This document shows, piece after piece, positions 24,034 through 36,255 of a DNA stretch of 64,000 bases (position 1 is its first letter; every line of letters begins with the position of its first letter). The stretch is from NCBI GenBank assembly GCA_007258455.2, contig VDFB02270651.1:495521370-495585369 (forward strand). The letters run 5' to 3'. The notes beneath the pieces were generated by a model. That model saw only the letters and a list, made by a program, of their open reading frames with translations, was not told the DNA's origin and ran no database searches. Source of the DNA: Sequoia sempervirens (taxonomy: Eukaryota > Streptophyta > Pinopsida > Cupressales > Cupressaceae). Position numbers and translations under genes: made by a program.

Positions 24034-25653
24034 TGTTGCAAGTGTTAAGATGTTGTCATTGATTTCAACCAGTTGTTGTTGTCATTGATATCAAGGACGC
24101 TGGTTATTGATTGTATATGTTGAGGATATTGATAAAATTATAATAAAGAAGGTTTGCAGGTTGTGCATACATAGTTGTGATGTTAAAGAAGTGGTATGAG
24201 TACGTGGAGTTATCCTTATGTTACTATGTCTAGAGATGTGTTAGAGTGAAGTATGTGCTACAATGATGTCTCTGGTACTTTGTTTCCAAGTGTTTTTGAG
24301 AAAATTTGATAAATAGAGAAAACGATGTCATGTACGTATTCAGTGTATGCTCTGAGATGTGCTTCATGTTTCTTCTAGGTTGCTTCTATGCTTGGGCAGA
24401 TCTAAGGAATTTTTCATGATTGTTGGTAGTTTCTATGTATAGAATTTGGATTTCTAGATTGTCATACAGTGTGAGATATTTTCACTAGTATGTGAACTGT
24501 GTATTTAAGTGTGTTTGGCTATGGTCTAGGAGAAATGTATTTGCTCTGCATTTCTCCACATTGTGGTTTTAGGACTTGCAGTTCTAAGAATAAGTTGATA
24601 AGGGTGATCTCTTTCTTTGTTCAAGAGCGATTGAGATCTTGTGTTGCTATTGATGAGTCTCTGAGTTACAATGTATTTCAGTGATTAACAGGGTTATTCA
24701 AATATACAAAATATTCATACTCTTCAAGTGAAGTTTGTTGCAAAGGTTTTGGATGAATTTGCAAGTGTTCATTACTTACTCTAGATCGTGTTCAAGTAAA
24801 AAAAAAATTCTGGAAAGATTGGACTGAGTTAAGGAGGCATGTACTTAATTGTTTTATGTGTTTGCATGGGTGTCGGTCGACCTTGTGTTAAACACTACTT
24901 GTGAAGCTCATGGAAGTGTGTTGAGGCATGTTGGGACTCATTTAGGTCCTCATTAATAATTTTTTTGGTTCGCCCTCATTCTCTTCCACCACGAGAATGC
25001 TTTGGCACCAACCTAATTTGAATTTGTAAATACAAATTGTGTATGGCCGACCTTGGAAAGGTTTCAAGGTTGACGAAAGTATAAGTATGAGTTGAGATGT
25101 GTGTGAGAGACATAGAGAGATGCGAGGTATGTATGTGTGATGCGAGCAAGCAGATCAGTGTGAATTTCAAAGTGTTGAGTTATGGAAGGTAGTGAGCTAA
25201 AGGTGTACTCTATCTTTCAAGTATGTCTACAAAAGTGTGAGCAATTTGTGGTGGAATATCTATTGAATTGAGATAGTTTTATCTCTATAACAACTCTTCT
25301 ATCTTCTTTGTAATTTTGTGGCAGTGAGCCCAGGAAGTGATCCCTCATTGGATAGTGTGTCCTGTCTTGGCAATGAGCCTTTCTGGCAGTGAACTTTTGT
25401 ATTCGGTTTTGGAATTTTTTTATATTGTGAGCTAATCCTCATTGTGGTTTTTCCCTCATTGGATTTTCCACATAAATCTAGTGTTCATGTGTATATGGTT
25501 TTACTACTTCTAGTTTATGTTTATGCTTTTAATGATTAATCACTAGTAGTGTAAAGGTTATATGAATGCTTGTAAATCTAACTTTTATTGAGGGTTTTGA
25601 TTGTTAAAATTGCTACAACTGATTCACCCCCCTCTTAGTTGTCTTGTTTAATA
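24034..25653 (+). repeat. Element B 5' LTR
   Basis: 1620 bp. Two CATTGATNTCAA motifs lie about 31 bp apart near the start. There are repeated GGCAGTGA(G)CC units near 25320-25400 and TTTTCCACATAAATCTAGTG at about 25463. No gene. Confidence 0.92.
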
Positions 25654-25655
25654 AT

Positions 25656-25667
25656 TGGTATCAGAGT
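25656..25667 (+). other. Element B primer binding site (initiator Met tRNA)
   Basis: TGGTATCAGAGT, two bases after the LTR; one mismatch to the canonical site. Confidence 0.9.
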
Positions 25668-25711
25668 AAGGTTCCTTGGATAAGAGCTTAACCACTTAAG
25701 GAAGGTACAGG

Positions 25712-26670
25712 ATGGTGAACAAGATCACTATTGAGTGTCCTAGGTTCGATGGCACTGACTATGCATTCTTGAAAATAAAGATGGAAGGATATCTTTCATA
25801 CTATGGATATGAGATTGAAAAGTCTATTCAGAACCAATATGTTGCTTGAGCAAATGGTCCAAGTACTGTTGATGATATCAAAGCACATGAAATCAACAAT
25901 AAGGCAAAGTTTATTATTGTAAATAGTCTTTCACATTCTGAATTAGTTAAAGTTATGAATCTAAAGACTAATAAAGAGCTCTAGGATAAGTTGGAAAAGA
26001 TGTATGAAGGAGGTGAAAAGGTTAAACAAGCAAAGTTGTAGAACTTGGACACAGAATTTGAGATCCTACGAATGGGGGAAGATGAAAACATCAAATCCTA
26101 CATGTAGATAGTAGATGAGCTGGTAGGTGGAATGAGAGTACTTGGTGTACAAATAGATGAATCTAGGATAGTGAAGAAGGTACTCAGAACTCTCCTTGAT
26201 ATATACAATGAAAAGGTATCTGCTATAGAGGAAATTGTAGATTATAATACTTATACTAAAGATCAGTTGATTGGTACTCTAACCTCATTTGAAATGAGAA
26301 AGCTTGGGTTGAAAAATGGAACCAAGACAAAAATTGCTTTCAAGGCTGCAAAAGTGGAAGATCTAGATGAAGAAAATCTTGATGAAGTGGAAGAAAATTT
26401 TGTAAGAAGAATGAAAAAGGGCTCTGATAAGTATCAAGGTAAATTACCATTCAAATGTTTTAGTTGTGGAGGAATAGGTCATTATGCTTCAAGATTTCCA
26501 TAAAGAGCTGAAAGAAATAAACATAGGGAAGGTAAAGAAAATAAAGGAAAGATGATCAAAATAGCATATTATGTCAATGAAGATGTTGGCATTTTTGATG
26601 ATGAGTCTAATTATGGAGATTTTGATGATAATGAATGCTTATTCCTGGCTTTAAAAGATGAATCTACTTT
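25712..26670 (+). pseudogene. Element B gag and nucleocapsid (broken)
   Basis: The ATG at 25712 encodes MVNKITIECPRFDGTDYAFL. In-frame stops are at 25847 (TGA), 25982, 26039 and 26105 (all TAG). The frame is then open to 26503. The body shows a gag domain with IVKKVLRTLLDIYNEKVSAI and EENFVRRMKKGSDK. The zinc knuckle CFSCGGIGHYASRFP has lost its last Cys to Phe and is followed directly by a stop (26501-26503). The acidic spacer after it (DDESNYGDFDDNECLF) continues in the same frame to about 26670, where a frameshift leads into protease. Confidence 0.9.
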
Positions 26671-27705
26671 TGAAAGATGTGTCCAGAGAAATTTGAAGGT
26701 ATTGTGGAATTTTCTCTTTATGCTAAACAAGAAGATAACTATTGGGTCGTTGATAGTGGCTGCTCAAATCATATGATCGGTGACAAAAGTAAGTTTGTTA
26801 AACTTGAGAAATATGATGTAGGCTTAGTTAATTTTGGAGATGGTTCTAGTGCTAAGATCTGTGGGATAGGTTTGAAATCAGTTTTGATGGAAAGCATAAT
26901 ACTGATGGTGTCTGCTATATTAAGGGTTTGAGACAAAATCTCTTGAGTGTTGGATAGATGTGTAAAAAGGGATATAATCTTGTGTTCAAGGATGAAAAAT
27001 GTGAAATCAGAAAAGGGTTTGGAAGTATGATTGTTGTTGGCAAGAAGACTGAAGGAAACATCTATCAACTTAAAGGTTTTGATGGGAATTACTTTATGTC
27101 TCGGATTAATGTGAGTTGGCTATGGTACTGGAGGATGTATCATATGAAATTTGACAACATGGTAAGAATTAGTGCAGTACAAGTTGTGAGAGATTTACCA
27201 AGAATTACAAAGCCTGTTAATGTATTCTACAAGGACTATCAGCTTGGAAAGCAAGCTAGAAACAACTTTAGGTCAAAGGAAAAATCTACTACCGGACTAT
27301 TGGAATTGATTCATATTGATATTTGTGGTCCTACAAGGATGAGAAGTCTACAAGGTGATAGGTATTTTGTGCTTTTGATTGATTATTACTCTAGAATGGC
27401 ATGGGTTACTTTTCTTAGAGATAAATCTAATGCATTAGACAAATTCAAGGCATTTAAGGAAATGGTTGAGAATGAGATAAATTTGAAAATAAAATGTTTG
27501 AGGTCTGACAAAGGTGGTGAATTCACCTCCAATGAGTTTAACATGTTTTGTGAAGTTAATGGAATAAGAAGACAATTTTTTGCCCCTAGAACTCCTCAAC
27601 AGAATGGAGTAGGTGAAAGAAAGAATAGGACAATTCAAGAAGTTGCTAGATCAATGATAACATAGGTGGGTCTACCGAAATTTTACTAGAGAGAAGCAAT
27701 TCACA
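26671..27705 (+). pseudogene. Element B protease and integrase (broken)
   Basis: The protease active site DSGCSNHMIGDKSKF lies near 26750-26795. A frameshift near 26870-26890 and a TAG within NLLSVG*MCKKGYNL follow. The pre-integrase zinc domain is damaged (WLWYWRMYHMKFDNM, with Cys positions lost around VFYKDYQLGKQ). The integrase core retains HIDICGPT, FVLLIDYYSRM, SDKGGEFTSNEF and PQQNGVGERKNRT, where one canonical Asn is Lys (SDNGGEF to SDKGGEF). It ends around a TAG at 27663-27665 and another frameshift before 27706. Confidence 0.9.
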
Positions 27706-29781
27706 TTGATGTTCATCTGTTCAACCGAGTCCAAGAAAAATCTAATAGCACTAAGACCTCCTTATGAGCTATGGTATGGAAAGATTCCTACTGTCAAGTA
27801 TTTCAAGGTATTTGAAAGTAAATGTTATATCAAGATAGATGAAGAAAATATAGGAAATTTTGATGCTAGATGTGATGAAGGTATTTTTCTTGGATACTCT
27901 ACTAGAACCAAAGCTTACATATGTTACAATAAAAGGATGGGAAAGGCTATAGAAATCATAGATGTCAAGGTTGATGAAGAATTGAAGAGTTCAATTGAAG
28001 TTGATGGAAATGTGTTAGATGAACCAGATTGCAGAGAAGTAGAAGAAATAGTTGGAGAACAAGAAGTGAAAAATGAAGAACAAGAAGAAGAAGAAGAAGA
28101 AGAAGCTCTAGAAAGGGTTCCTAAAACCCCTAAGTATGTGCAAAAGAATCATTCAAAAGATCAGATCATTGGATACAAGAGGAAAGGTGTATTGACAAGA
28201 AGCAAAGCTATTGAAGTTGAGGTAAATTATTTCTTATTTTCTAAAGTTGATCCTAAGACAGTGAGTGAGGCATGAAAAGATGAACATTGGATGAAAGCAA
28301 TGGAAGAGGAACTTATGAAAATTGAGAAAAAACAAACTTGGGAATTGGTTCCTAGACCAGCAAACAAGAACATAATTGGAAGTAAGTGGGTTTTTAGAAA
28401 CAAACTAAATGAGAATGGAGAACTAGTAAGAGACAAAGCAAGGCTTGTGTATAAAGGCTACTCACAAGTGGAAGGTATAGATTTCCAGGAGACATTTGCT
28501 CTGGTGGCTAGAATGAAAGCTATCAAAATGTTTTTTGCATTTGCTGCTCATAAGGACTTTAAAGTTTACTAGATGGATGTGAAGCATGCATTTCTAAATG
28601 GTGAGTTAGAAGAAGTTTACATGGAATAATCAAAGGAATTCTAATTTTCAGATCAACTGGATATGGTCTGCAGATTGAAAAAGGATTTATATGGTTTGAA
28701 GCAAGCTCCCAGATCTGGGTACGCAAGATTGGACAAATATTTGATTTAGAAAGGTTTTAGCAAAGGTACTGCAGATAGCAATTTATATTTCAAAATTGAA
28801 GATGACAAGATCTTGATAGTAGTTGTGTATCTGGATGACATTAATTTTGGAGGAAATGAAACTATGTGTAAGATGTTTGTTGAAGAAATACAAAAAGAGT
28901 TTGAGATGTCTATGTTTGGTGAGATGAACTTCTTCCTTGGACTCCAAATTAATCAAAGAAACAAAGGGATTTTCATTTCACAATCAAAGTATGTAAAAGA
29001 AATATTGAAGAAATTTGGGATGGATGGCTCCAAACTAGTATGCACTCTTATGGTAACTGGGTGAAAATTGAGTAAGGAAGATGATTCTCCTAAGGCTGAT
29101 TAGAGAAAATATAGATCAATGATTAGATGATTGTTGTATTTAACTGCTACCAGACCTGATATCAAGCATGTAGTTTGTCTTGTGGCTATATTTCAAGAGG
29201 ATCCCAAAGAAACGCATGTTGCAACTATCAAGAGGATATTCTAATATCTAAAAGGCACTCCAAATCATGGCTTATGGTATCCTAGGGATATTGATTTTAC
29301 ACTAAGTGCTTATACAAATGTAAATTGGGCAGGTTGTACTGATGATAGAAAAAGTACAAGTGGTGGTGCATTCTTTCTTGGATGTAGATTGGTATATTGG
29401 TTAAGCAAAAAGCAAGATTTAGTTTCCTTATCCACTGTAGAGGCTGAGTATATTGTTGTATCATCTTGCTGCACACAAGTTTTGTGGATGAGATAGACAT
29501 TGAAGGATATCAGAGTAATGTATGATGATCCCATCTCTATTTTTTGTGATAATACAAGTGTAATTAACATTTCAAAAAATCCAATGATGCACTCAAGAAC
29601 AAAGCATATATCTATCAGGTATCACTTCTTGAGAGAGAAGGTTATGGAGAATGAAGTAAAGCTTGAGTATGTACCTACAAAGGATTAGATTGCTGACATA
29701 TTTAATAAGGCTCTTCCTAAAGATACTTTTGAGTATCTTCGGGAGAAGTTGGGGGTTATTCCCTCTCCTTTCTTGAACTAG
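27706..29781 (+). pseudogene. Element B integrase C-terminus, reverse transcriptase and RNase H (many stops)
   Basis: One reading frame runs to its natural TAG at 29779-29781. It contains the integrase tail (PPYELWYGKIPTVKYFKVF), an acidic linker, RT ([53 protein letters not shown], catalytic YLDD at about 28830) and RNase H (STSGGAFFLG, SLSTVEAEYIV, FCDNTSVINISKNP, SRTKHISIRYHFLRE). About ten in-frame stops interrupt it (for example 28273, 28570, 29494, 29686). Most derive from CAG, CAA or TGG by a single C-to-T or G-to-A change. RT Tyr-x-Asp-Asp survives, yet the gene is dead. Confidence 0.92.
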
Positions 29782-30135
29782 ATGCATAAGGAGATGCATC
29801 AATCTAGTGGATCTATGGATCTATCTTCCATATGGACTAATGTTTGGTGGCTACCTCTTAGGGGGAGTAGGTAGTGTCGTGTTGTCATTATGTAGTTGTC
29901 TAGGTGTACTCCTAAGGGAGATTATTCAATGCTAGTATAGATATTGGTTCAATTTCAAAGGAGAGAACAATGCAAAACATATTTTTTCTTTTCCATTGAT
30001 GTCAAAGGGGGAGAGAAAGCATCATGTGAAAAAGCTTAGTCATTCAAGAAAAGTTGCAAGAAAAGTTGTTCAGAGTTGTGTTGTCTTTGATGGTTTTTCA
30101 CATCATGTGTTTCCATCAATGAAAAAGGGGGAGAT
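29782..30135 (+). other. Element B 3' leader with repeated purine tracts and polypurine tract
   Basis: Non-coding. Successive purine runs are TTAGGGGGAGTAGG (about 29857), TCAAAGGGGGAGAGAAAG (about 30001) and the tract next to the LTR, GAAAAAGGGGGAGAT (30121-30135). The motif CCATTGATGTCAAAGGGGGA resembles the start of the LTR itself. Confidence 0.8.
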
Positions 30136-31729
30136 TGTTGCAAGTATGAAGGTGTTGTCATTGATGTCAACTGGTTGTCGTTGTCATTGATATCAAGGAA
30201 GCTGGTTATTGGTTGTATATGTTGAGGATATTGAGAAAATTGTAATAAATAAGGTTTGCAGGTTGTGCATACATAGTTGTGATGTTGAAGAAGTGCTATG
30301 AGTAAATGGATTTATCCTTATGTTTCTATGTTTGGAGATGTGTTAGAGTGAAGTATGTGCTACAATGATGTCTCGGGTACTTGGTTTCCAAGTGTTTTTG
30401 AGAAAAATTGATAAATAGAGAAAACAATGTCATGCAGATATTCCGTGTATGCTCCGAGATGTGCTTTGTGTTTCTTCTAGGTTGTTTTTATGCTTGTGTG
30501 GATTTGAGGAATTTTTCATGATTGTTGGTAGTTATTATATCCAAAATTTGGATTTCTAGATCATCATACAGTGCGAGATATTTTCATCAGTATGTGAACT
30601 TTGTATTTTAGTTTGTCTGGTTGTGGTCTAGGAGAAATGTATTTACTATGAATTTCTCCGCAATGTGTTTCAGGACTTGTGGTTCTAAGAATAAGTTGAT
30701 AAAGGTGCTCTCTTTCTTTGTTCAAGAGGAATTGAGATATTTTGTTGATATTGATGAGTCTCTGAGTTACAATGTATTTCAGTGATTAATAGGGTTATTC
30801 AAATGTACAAAATATTCATACTCTTCAAGTGAAGTTTTTTTTTAAGGTTCTAGATGGATTTACAAGTGTTCATTACTTACTCCAAATCATGTTCAAGTAA
30901 AGTTTGGTGTTCAGAAGGATTGGACTGAGTTAAGGAGGCACGTACTTAATTGTTATATGTGTTTTCATAGGTGTTGGATGATCTTGTGATAAATACTACT
31001 TTTGAAGCTCATGAAAGTGTGTTGAGACATGTTGGGACTCATTTAGGTCCTCATTAATAATGTGTTTGGGTCACCTTCATTCTCTTCCATTGTGGGAATG
31101 CTTTGGCATTGACCTAATTTGAATTTATAAATACAAATTGTGTATGGACGACATTAGAAAGGTTTCAAGATTGAAGACGGTATAAGTATGAGTTGAGATG
31201 TGTGTGAGAGATATAGAGAGATGTGAGATATGTGTGTGTGATGCAAGTTCGAGCAGATCGGTGCGAATTTCAAAGTGTTGAGTTTTGGAAGGCAGTGAGT
31301 TGAAGGTGTACTCTAACTTTCAAGCATGTCTGCAAAAGTGAGAGAAAATTGTGGTGGAATCTCTGTTGCATTGAGATATTTTTTTCTCTGTAACAACTCT
31401 CTTCTATCTTCTTTGTAATTTTGTGGAAATGAGCCCTCATTGGACAATGTGTCTTGTCTTGGCATTGAGCCTCTATATTCGGTTTTGGAATTTTTGTATA
31501 TTATGAGCTAATCATCACTGTGGTTTTTCCCTCATTGGGTTTCCACATAAATCTAGTGTTCATGTGTATATGGTTTTATTGCTTCTAGTTTCTATTTATT
31601 CTTGTAATGATTAATCACTAGCAATGCAAAGGTTATGTGAATTCTTGTAAATCTAACTTATGTTGAGGGTTTTGATTGTTAAAATTGCTACAATTGTTTC
31701 ACCCCCCCTCTCAGTTGTCTTGTTCAACA
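30136..31729 (+). repeat. Element B 3' LTR
   Basis: 1594 bp, starts TGTTGCAAGTATGAAGG and ends TTGTCTTGTTCAACA. Direct copy of 24034-25653. Confidence 0.92.
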
Positions 31730-34246
31730 CAAGTTACAAAGGCGATGAATATGGTGGGTCGATGACATTGATGTGGCTGTCAACAAAGAGGAGATGAATG
31801 TCCTCAAATTAATCCTCCAAATTTGTAATGTAGGACTCCACAAACAAGGATGATATGATTGCAAGATACAAATCCCAAGTAGCTATGTCTGGAAGATGAT
31901 GGATGTCTTGTTGCACTAAACCAATAGGGGCCAAGGATGTGGAGATATCAAACTAATTAGGAACAATAGAAGATTATGTAGTCTCGATCTGTAGAGTGGG
32001 AACATGAAGATAAATATTTGAACCATCAGAACATGCAAGACCTGTGATATACTCAAGCTCCTCTAAAGTATCATCATCAAAGAGTATGCAGTTTGCATCT
32101 GTAAGAGTGATGAGACAATGTGCAATAGGATCCTTTGGGTATGGAGAGATATGAGGGTCTCCACGGATCTCCCAAAGTTATGTCCAAAGTGTGTGGGGAC
32201 ATTCAATGTCTGATACAACACACATAGTGTCAAGATCAACACGAGAACATTTAACCTCTACAATATGATCTCGGATGATACCCCATGTTGATAAACTCCC
32301 TTGTGTGTCTAGTGAAGGTATGAGTCCATATAGATAAGGTATAATATCAAGCCACCTGAGATGTCTCAAGATGCCATTTTTCCAAGACTCATATCCTTAT
32401 CCATGTTAATCATAGAAGAATGAATAAAAAATCCCATGATACTCACTCAAACGAAAAAATTAGAGACTAATAACCTCAGTACTGATAAAGTAGATCGAAT
32501 AATGTCATTCTACGTAAACATATCCTTTCTAGGTGTCAATACATCCAAGTAACTAGGAAGAAGGTGAAAACACAAAATATTGAATAAAATATACTTGGGG
32601 TAGATTCTACAAAAAGTGCATGAATAGATCGGAAGAGCTCTCAAATACCTTTCCAATGTCGCTTGAATCGCGAAAATCAAAGATATAGGAAAAAAGTTGT
32701 GAGATCGGAAGTGAATAATAAAGATATGACTTTGATTGAGAGTAACAAGAACCAGCAGCAAAATCTCATAATGAGACCTGCACCACTAGAAATTTTTTGA
32801 AACCAACTTTTTGTCGATATCTCATTTTCCCTATTTTGGCATCGTGGTGTAGGGGCACCATTTAAAGATGTTTTTCAATTCATGGTTTTGAGGCCTATAC
32901 TTTAGAAATTAGGAGTTTTTTTGAATTAAAATAAGGTCTATGAGACCATTTGATGTTGTAATAGGTCAAGGTTGATGGTTTCTAGGTGTTTAAGAGGTTT
33001 AGTTTTTGAAAATTGCAAAATATTGAAAAATTGCAAAATTGAAAATGTTGTAAGAAGGCAAGAACTAGAAGTCCAATGGTCAAGTATTTTGAAAGTTAGT
33101 TTTGGAAGTTGAAACAGTTTTGTTTGGAGGGAAAACCTTTTAAATATGTTGAGGAACTCGAAGAAGAGGTTGTTGAAGCATTTTTGAGGATTGAATCATC
33201 AATAAAATTTAGTTTTTACTCCATTTTCAGTATTTTTCTATTGTAGCAACAATTGTACTACCTATACAGTACCTTATCGGTTCAAATTGTTTTGGGGAAG
33301 CATTTTAATTTGTCTCAACTTTCATTTGGCTCCATTTTGAAGGTTCCTCATCAAGTTTTGTGCATTCAATTGATAGTTTTCTTAGACTAGGTCTGAAACA
33401 GGTTTTTCAAGGGTTTTGATAGTTTAAACAATGATTTAACCCATTCCACCTGCTGTCAGCCCTATTACTCGATGGAATGGGTATAGTTTATTAGTTGTAG
33501 GTGTGGAAATGGTGAGTGAGTGCAAGGGAGGTCAAGAAAAGAGTTGGGCATGAATCCCTAGGTCTGAAATTTGTGTTTTCCAAGTGAAATTTGTAGGTTT
33601 TGATATGTCAAAGTGGGAATTTGGTTGGGGCAACATTGATTTATGTTAATTTGAGTTTTTGAAAGCTAAGTAGGACCTGTTGGAGGTGTTGGTGAGTTTT
33701 TGTAAGTGTGGAATGAGTGGTTTTCAATAAGCCCTAGGGTTTCTAGGCTTTGAAAGAGGGCTTTGTGGTTTGGCCATTGGGTGATTGAATTCCTAAGATC
33801 TGATTGGGGATTCTTTGGTTTTGACATATATGTACTGCTTCCCAATTGAGTTTACAAGTTTTGGAAAATATTGGTGAGTGGTTTCTTTGGAAAAGAGGCC
33901 TAATTTGAGGCTTAGAAAGTGAGAAAAACCAGTTTTGGCGAGCTTGTTCAAAAGGAGTCTATGGTGATTTGTTAGAATGTTATTGAGTGTCAAAATGGGT
34001 CCCTGAAGTGGGTCAGGTTTTGGTCTAAAAGGGTGTGATTGTGAAGATTTACCCAATTTAGTCAAAAAGCAAGGCTACAAGGAAGAGAGTCGTTTTATTG
34101 AATTGAAGAGATTTTGGTGAGATTTTGATTTGGTAATTGTTGTTGCTGGTTGGAATTGTGTTTTTTGTGATTGCAGGACCTCCCCTAATTGCATCACATC
34201 ATATTCCCAAGTTATGCCAAAAAGAAAAAAATTGATCCTTGAAGGT
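31730..34246 (-). other. Element D internal region, middle part with a possible decayed ORF
   Basis: Lies between elements B and H. On the minus strand from about 32400 down to 31950, a frame of roughly 150 codons with few stops reads LRHLRWLDIIPYLYGL, CSRVDLDTMCVVSDIECPH, then after a stop KDPIAHCLITLTDANCILFD and EELEYITGLACSDGSN. The composition looks like real protein, but I recognise no family. Bases 32760-34246 are AT-rich with no coding signal that I can support. AAGGT at 34242-34246 is the left target duplication of H. Confidence 0.5.
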
Positions 34247-35583
34247 TGTATACCCTGATATTTGCACTTCTCTAAATGAGCAAAACAACTAAGAGATATG
34301 AAAAACAAAATACCAAGGACACCTCAAGATTAGCCAAAAGAGAGTGACAAAACACTAAAGAAAGTAGATAACACAAAACAAATAGCTTTACCTTCCTTTG
34401 TTGTTGATACTCCTTTGATTGGCCCTTGCTTAAGATAGGATGTGTGCTCCTTGATGGCTCTATTGAAGATCCTTACTATGTGCTTGGATGCAAATGCAAG
34501 TGGATGTGATTGAAAATTGGATGAGTGCACAAAATGGCAGCATGTAGTTGCAAATTGACTAAGTGTTGAGAAGGAAAATTGGCAGCATAAGATTGCTCCA
34601 AATCAAAATTCTTCTCCAAATGCCCTTGAGGAGGGGGTATTTATAGAGGAACTTGAATTCTCTAGAGAATTCAAGGGTCAAGATTGATCCAACAAGGTTA
34701 AGATGAAGGGCTATGGTGGGTTGAGAACCCACAAGCCCTCACATCTTGACATGTGGAGGGTGAAGTGGCCAAGGGTGGATGAGATGGAAATGAGTTGTCA
34801 AAAAGGTACATGAGGTGGAAAATGACATGCACCTTGGGGGATGAGAGGATTTCCACAAAAAGGGATTTCTTGTCCCCAAGTGGGAGTGAAAGGGACATTT
34901 GAGGAATTTTAGAATTCCTCAAAAATCTACATGGGAAAAGGAAAGGTGGTTGGGGGGATAAATGTGAATTAAAAATTCACATTCCTAGGATGATCTAGAG
35001 GGTAAAAGGTGGGCTCCAAAAAGGTGGGACTTGGTCACATGTGGAGATTGTGACAAGTCCAAGGTTGGTCATGTGGAGATTGTGACAAGTCCAAGGTTCT
35101 AGAAGCCTTGGAAGGATGGAATGTGAATTAAAAATTCACATATAAAATAGGGGAATCTAGGAAGAATAAAAAGGAATTAAAAATTCCTTGGAGAATGATT
35201 AGGCTTAATTAATCAAGTAATTAGAGGATAATTAGGGGCTAATTAGGATTAAAAGCCAACTTGCAAAAGTTGGAGGATGTGACACATCCTAATCAAGGAT
35301 TAGGCATGTGCACATCCCAATGAAGAGATTAGGAGATGGATTAGGATTAGATGAAAATGATATGAGGAATTAAATAAATGTAATATTTATTTAATTTATT
35401 TGATGAAAAGAGGATTAAGGAGGGTAAGGTATTTAATTATTAATTAAATACCTTAGGGACTTGACAGAATTAAAGATATTAATTAAATAATACTAATATT
35501 ACTTAATTAACTCGGATAAGAGGATGTTTAGATGAAAAGTGATAAATTTGAATAAATTAAGTGTCCAAATTTGGATGTCTACA
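34247..35583 (-). repeat. Element H 3' LTR (left copy)
   Basis: 1337 bp, TGTATACCC to TGTCTACA in plus orientation. Almost identical to 45608-46948. The AT-rich segment with AATTAATTAAATA repeats (about 35370-35520) is in both copies. Confidence 0.95.
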
Positions 35584-35600
35584 TTTTTCCCCTCTTTGAG
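35584..35600 (-). other. Element H polypurine tract
   Basis: On the minus strand the sequence is CTCAAAGAGGGGAAAAA, ending exactly at the LTR. This fixes the orientation of the element. Confidence 0.85.
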
Positions 35601-35990
35601 ATGGTGTTACGAAGTAACATCATTTCAAAGAATATTAAAATATAGAACCTAGAAGAAGATGGTTAGATTGGGAAAGATGCCCCACTCATCCAAAGGAGTG
35701 ACTAGGAAGGGAAAAAGAAAATGATGAAAATTAGGGATGAAGGATGCCCCCTCGAGAGGACATGCAGGTTGAAGAGAACACGTATGTGCTTTCGAAATAG
35801 ATGATGCGATGCTAAGGGAGATGAGGAAGATGATGCAAGTGGATGGGTAAGAGAGTAAGTGATATGGAGATGGATAAAGCATGAATGGATGCAGAGACGA
35901 AGATGATGTTGCCCCAGTCAAGGTTCAAGCCACAAGGGGTGTGAGGATGGATGGAGTGTTGTCAATGAGGGAATTAAGGATCCCAAAACA
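35601..35990 (-). other. Element H non-coding sequence
   Basis: Purine-rich plus strand (GATGG/GGATG simple motifs). I see no coding signal. Confidence 0.6.
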
Positions 35991-36255
35991 ACACGAGGAT
36001 AGGGAAGGATACATCCCACCGAGTGGTATTGATGAGGGAAGGATACATCCCAAAACACCACTAAATGATAGGGAAGAATACCTCCCGCTGATGATGATGA
36101 AAGTGTTGTTGATGAGGGAAGGATACATCCCAGAACAACACCAAAGAGATAGGGAAGAATACCTCTCAATGATGATGATGAAAGTGTTGTTGATGAGGGA
36201 AGGATACATCCCAAAACAACACCAAAGGGATAGGGAAGGATACCAATGGATGATG
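35990..36255. repeat. Element H tandem repeat, ~81-bp unit, about 3 copies
   Basis: Units start at 36031, 36111 and 36192 with GATGAGGGAAGGATACATCC and end in ATGATGATGAAAGTGTTGTT. A weaker copy precedes them. The overlapping open frames on both strands are a by-product of the repeat. Confidence 0.9.

Larger units (their letters stand above)
24034..31729 (+). mobile_element. Element B: complete decayed Ty1/copia retrotransposon inserted in D
   Basis: LTRs 24034-25653 (1620 bp) and 30136-31729 (1594 bp), both starting TGTTGCAAG. The 5' copy ends TTTAATA and the 3' copy TTCAACA, so the 5' end has lost the canonical CA. Flanks are CAAGA and CAAGT (4 of 5 match). Primer site, gag, protease, integrase, RT, RNase H and polypurine tract follow in copia order. 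By sequence style (gag, YLDD RT, KKQDLVSLSTVEAEY) it resembles the SIRE/Maximus group; I see no envelope-like ORF. LTR divergence is roughly 9% over the first 265 bp by eye. Confidence 0.93.

Noticed and set aside
29782..30120. Possible envelope-like ORF downstream of element B pol
   Set aside because: Only ~340 bp lie between the pol stop and the LTR, with short frames and purine tracts and no signal peptide or transmembrane pattern.
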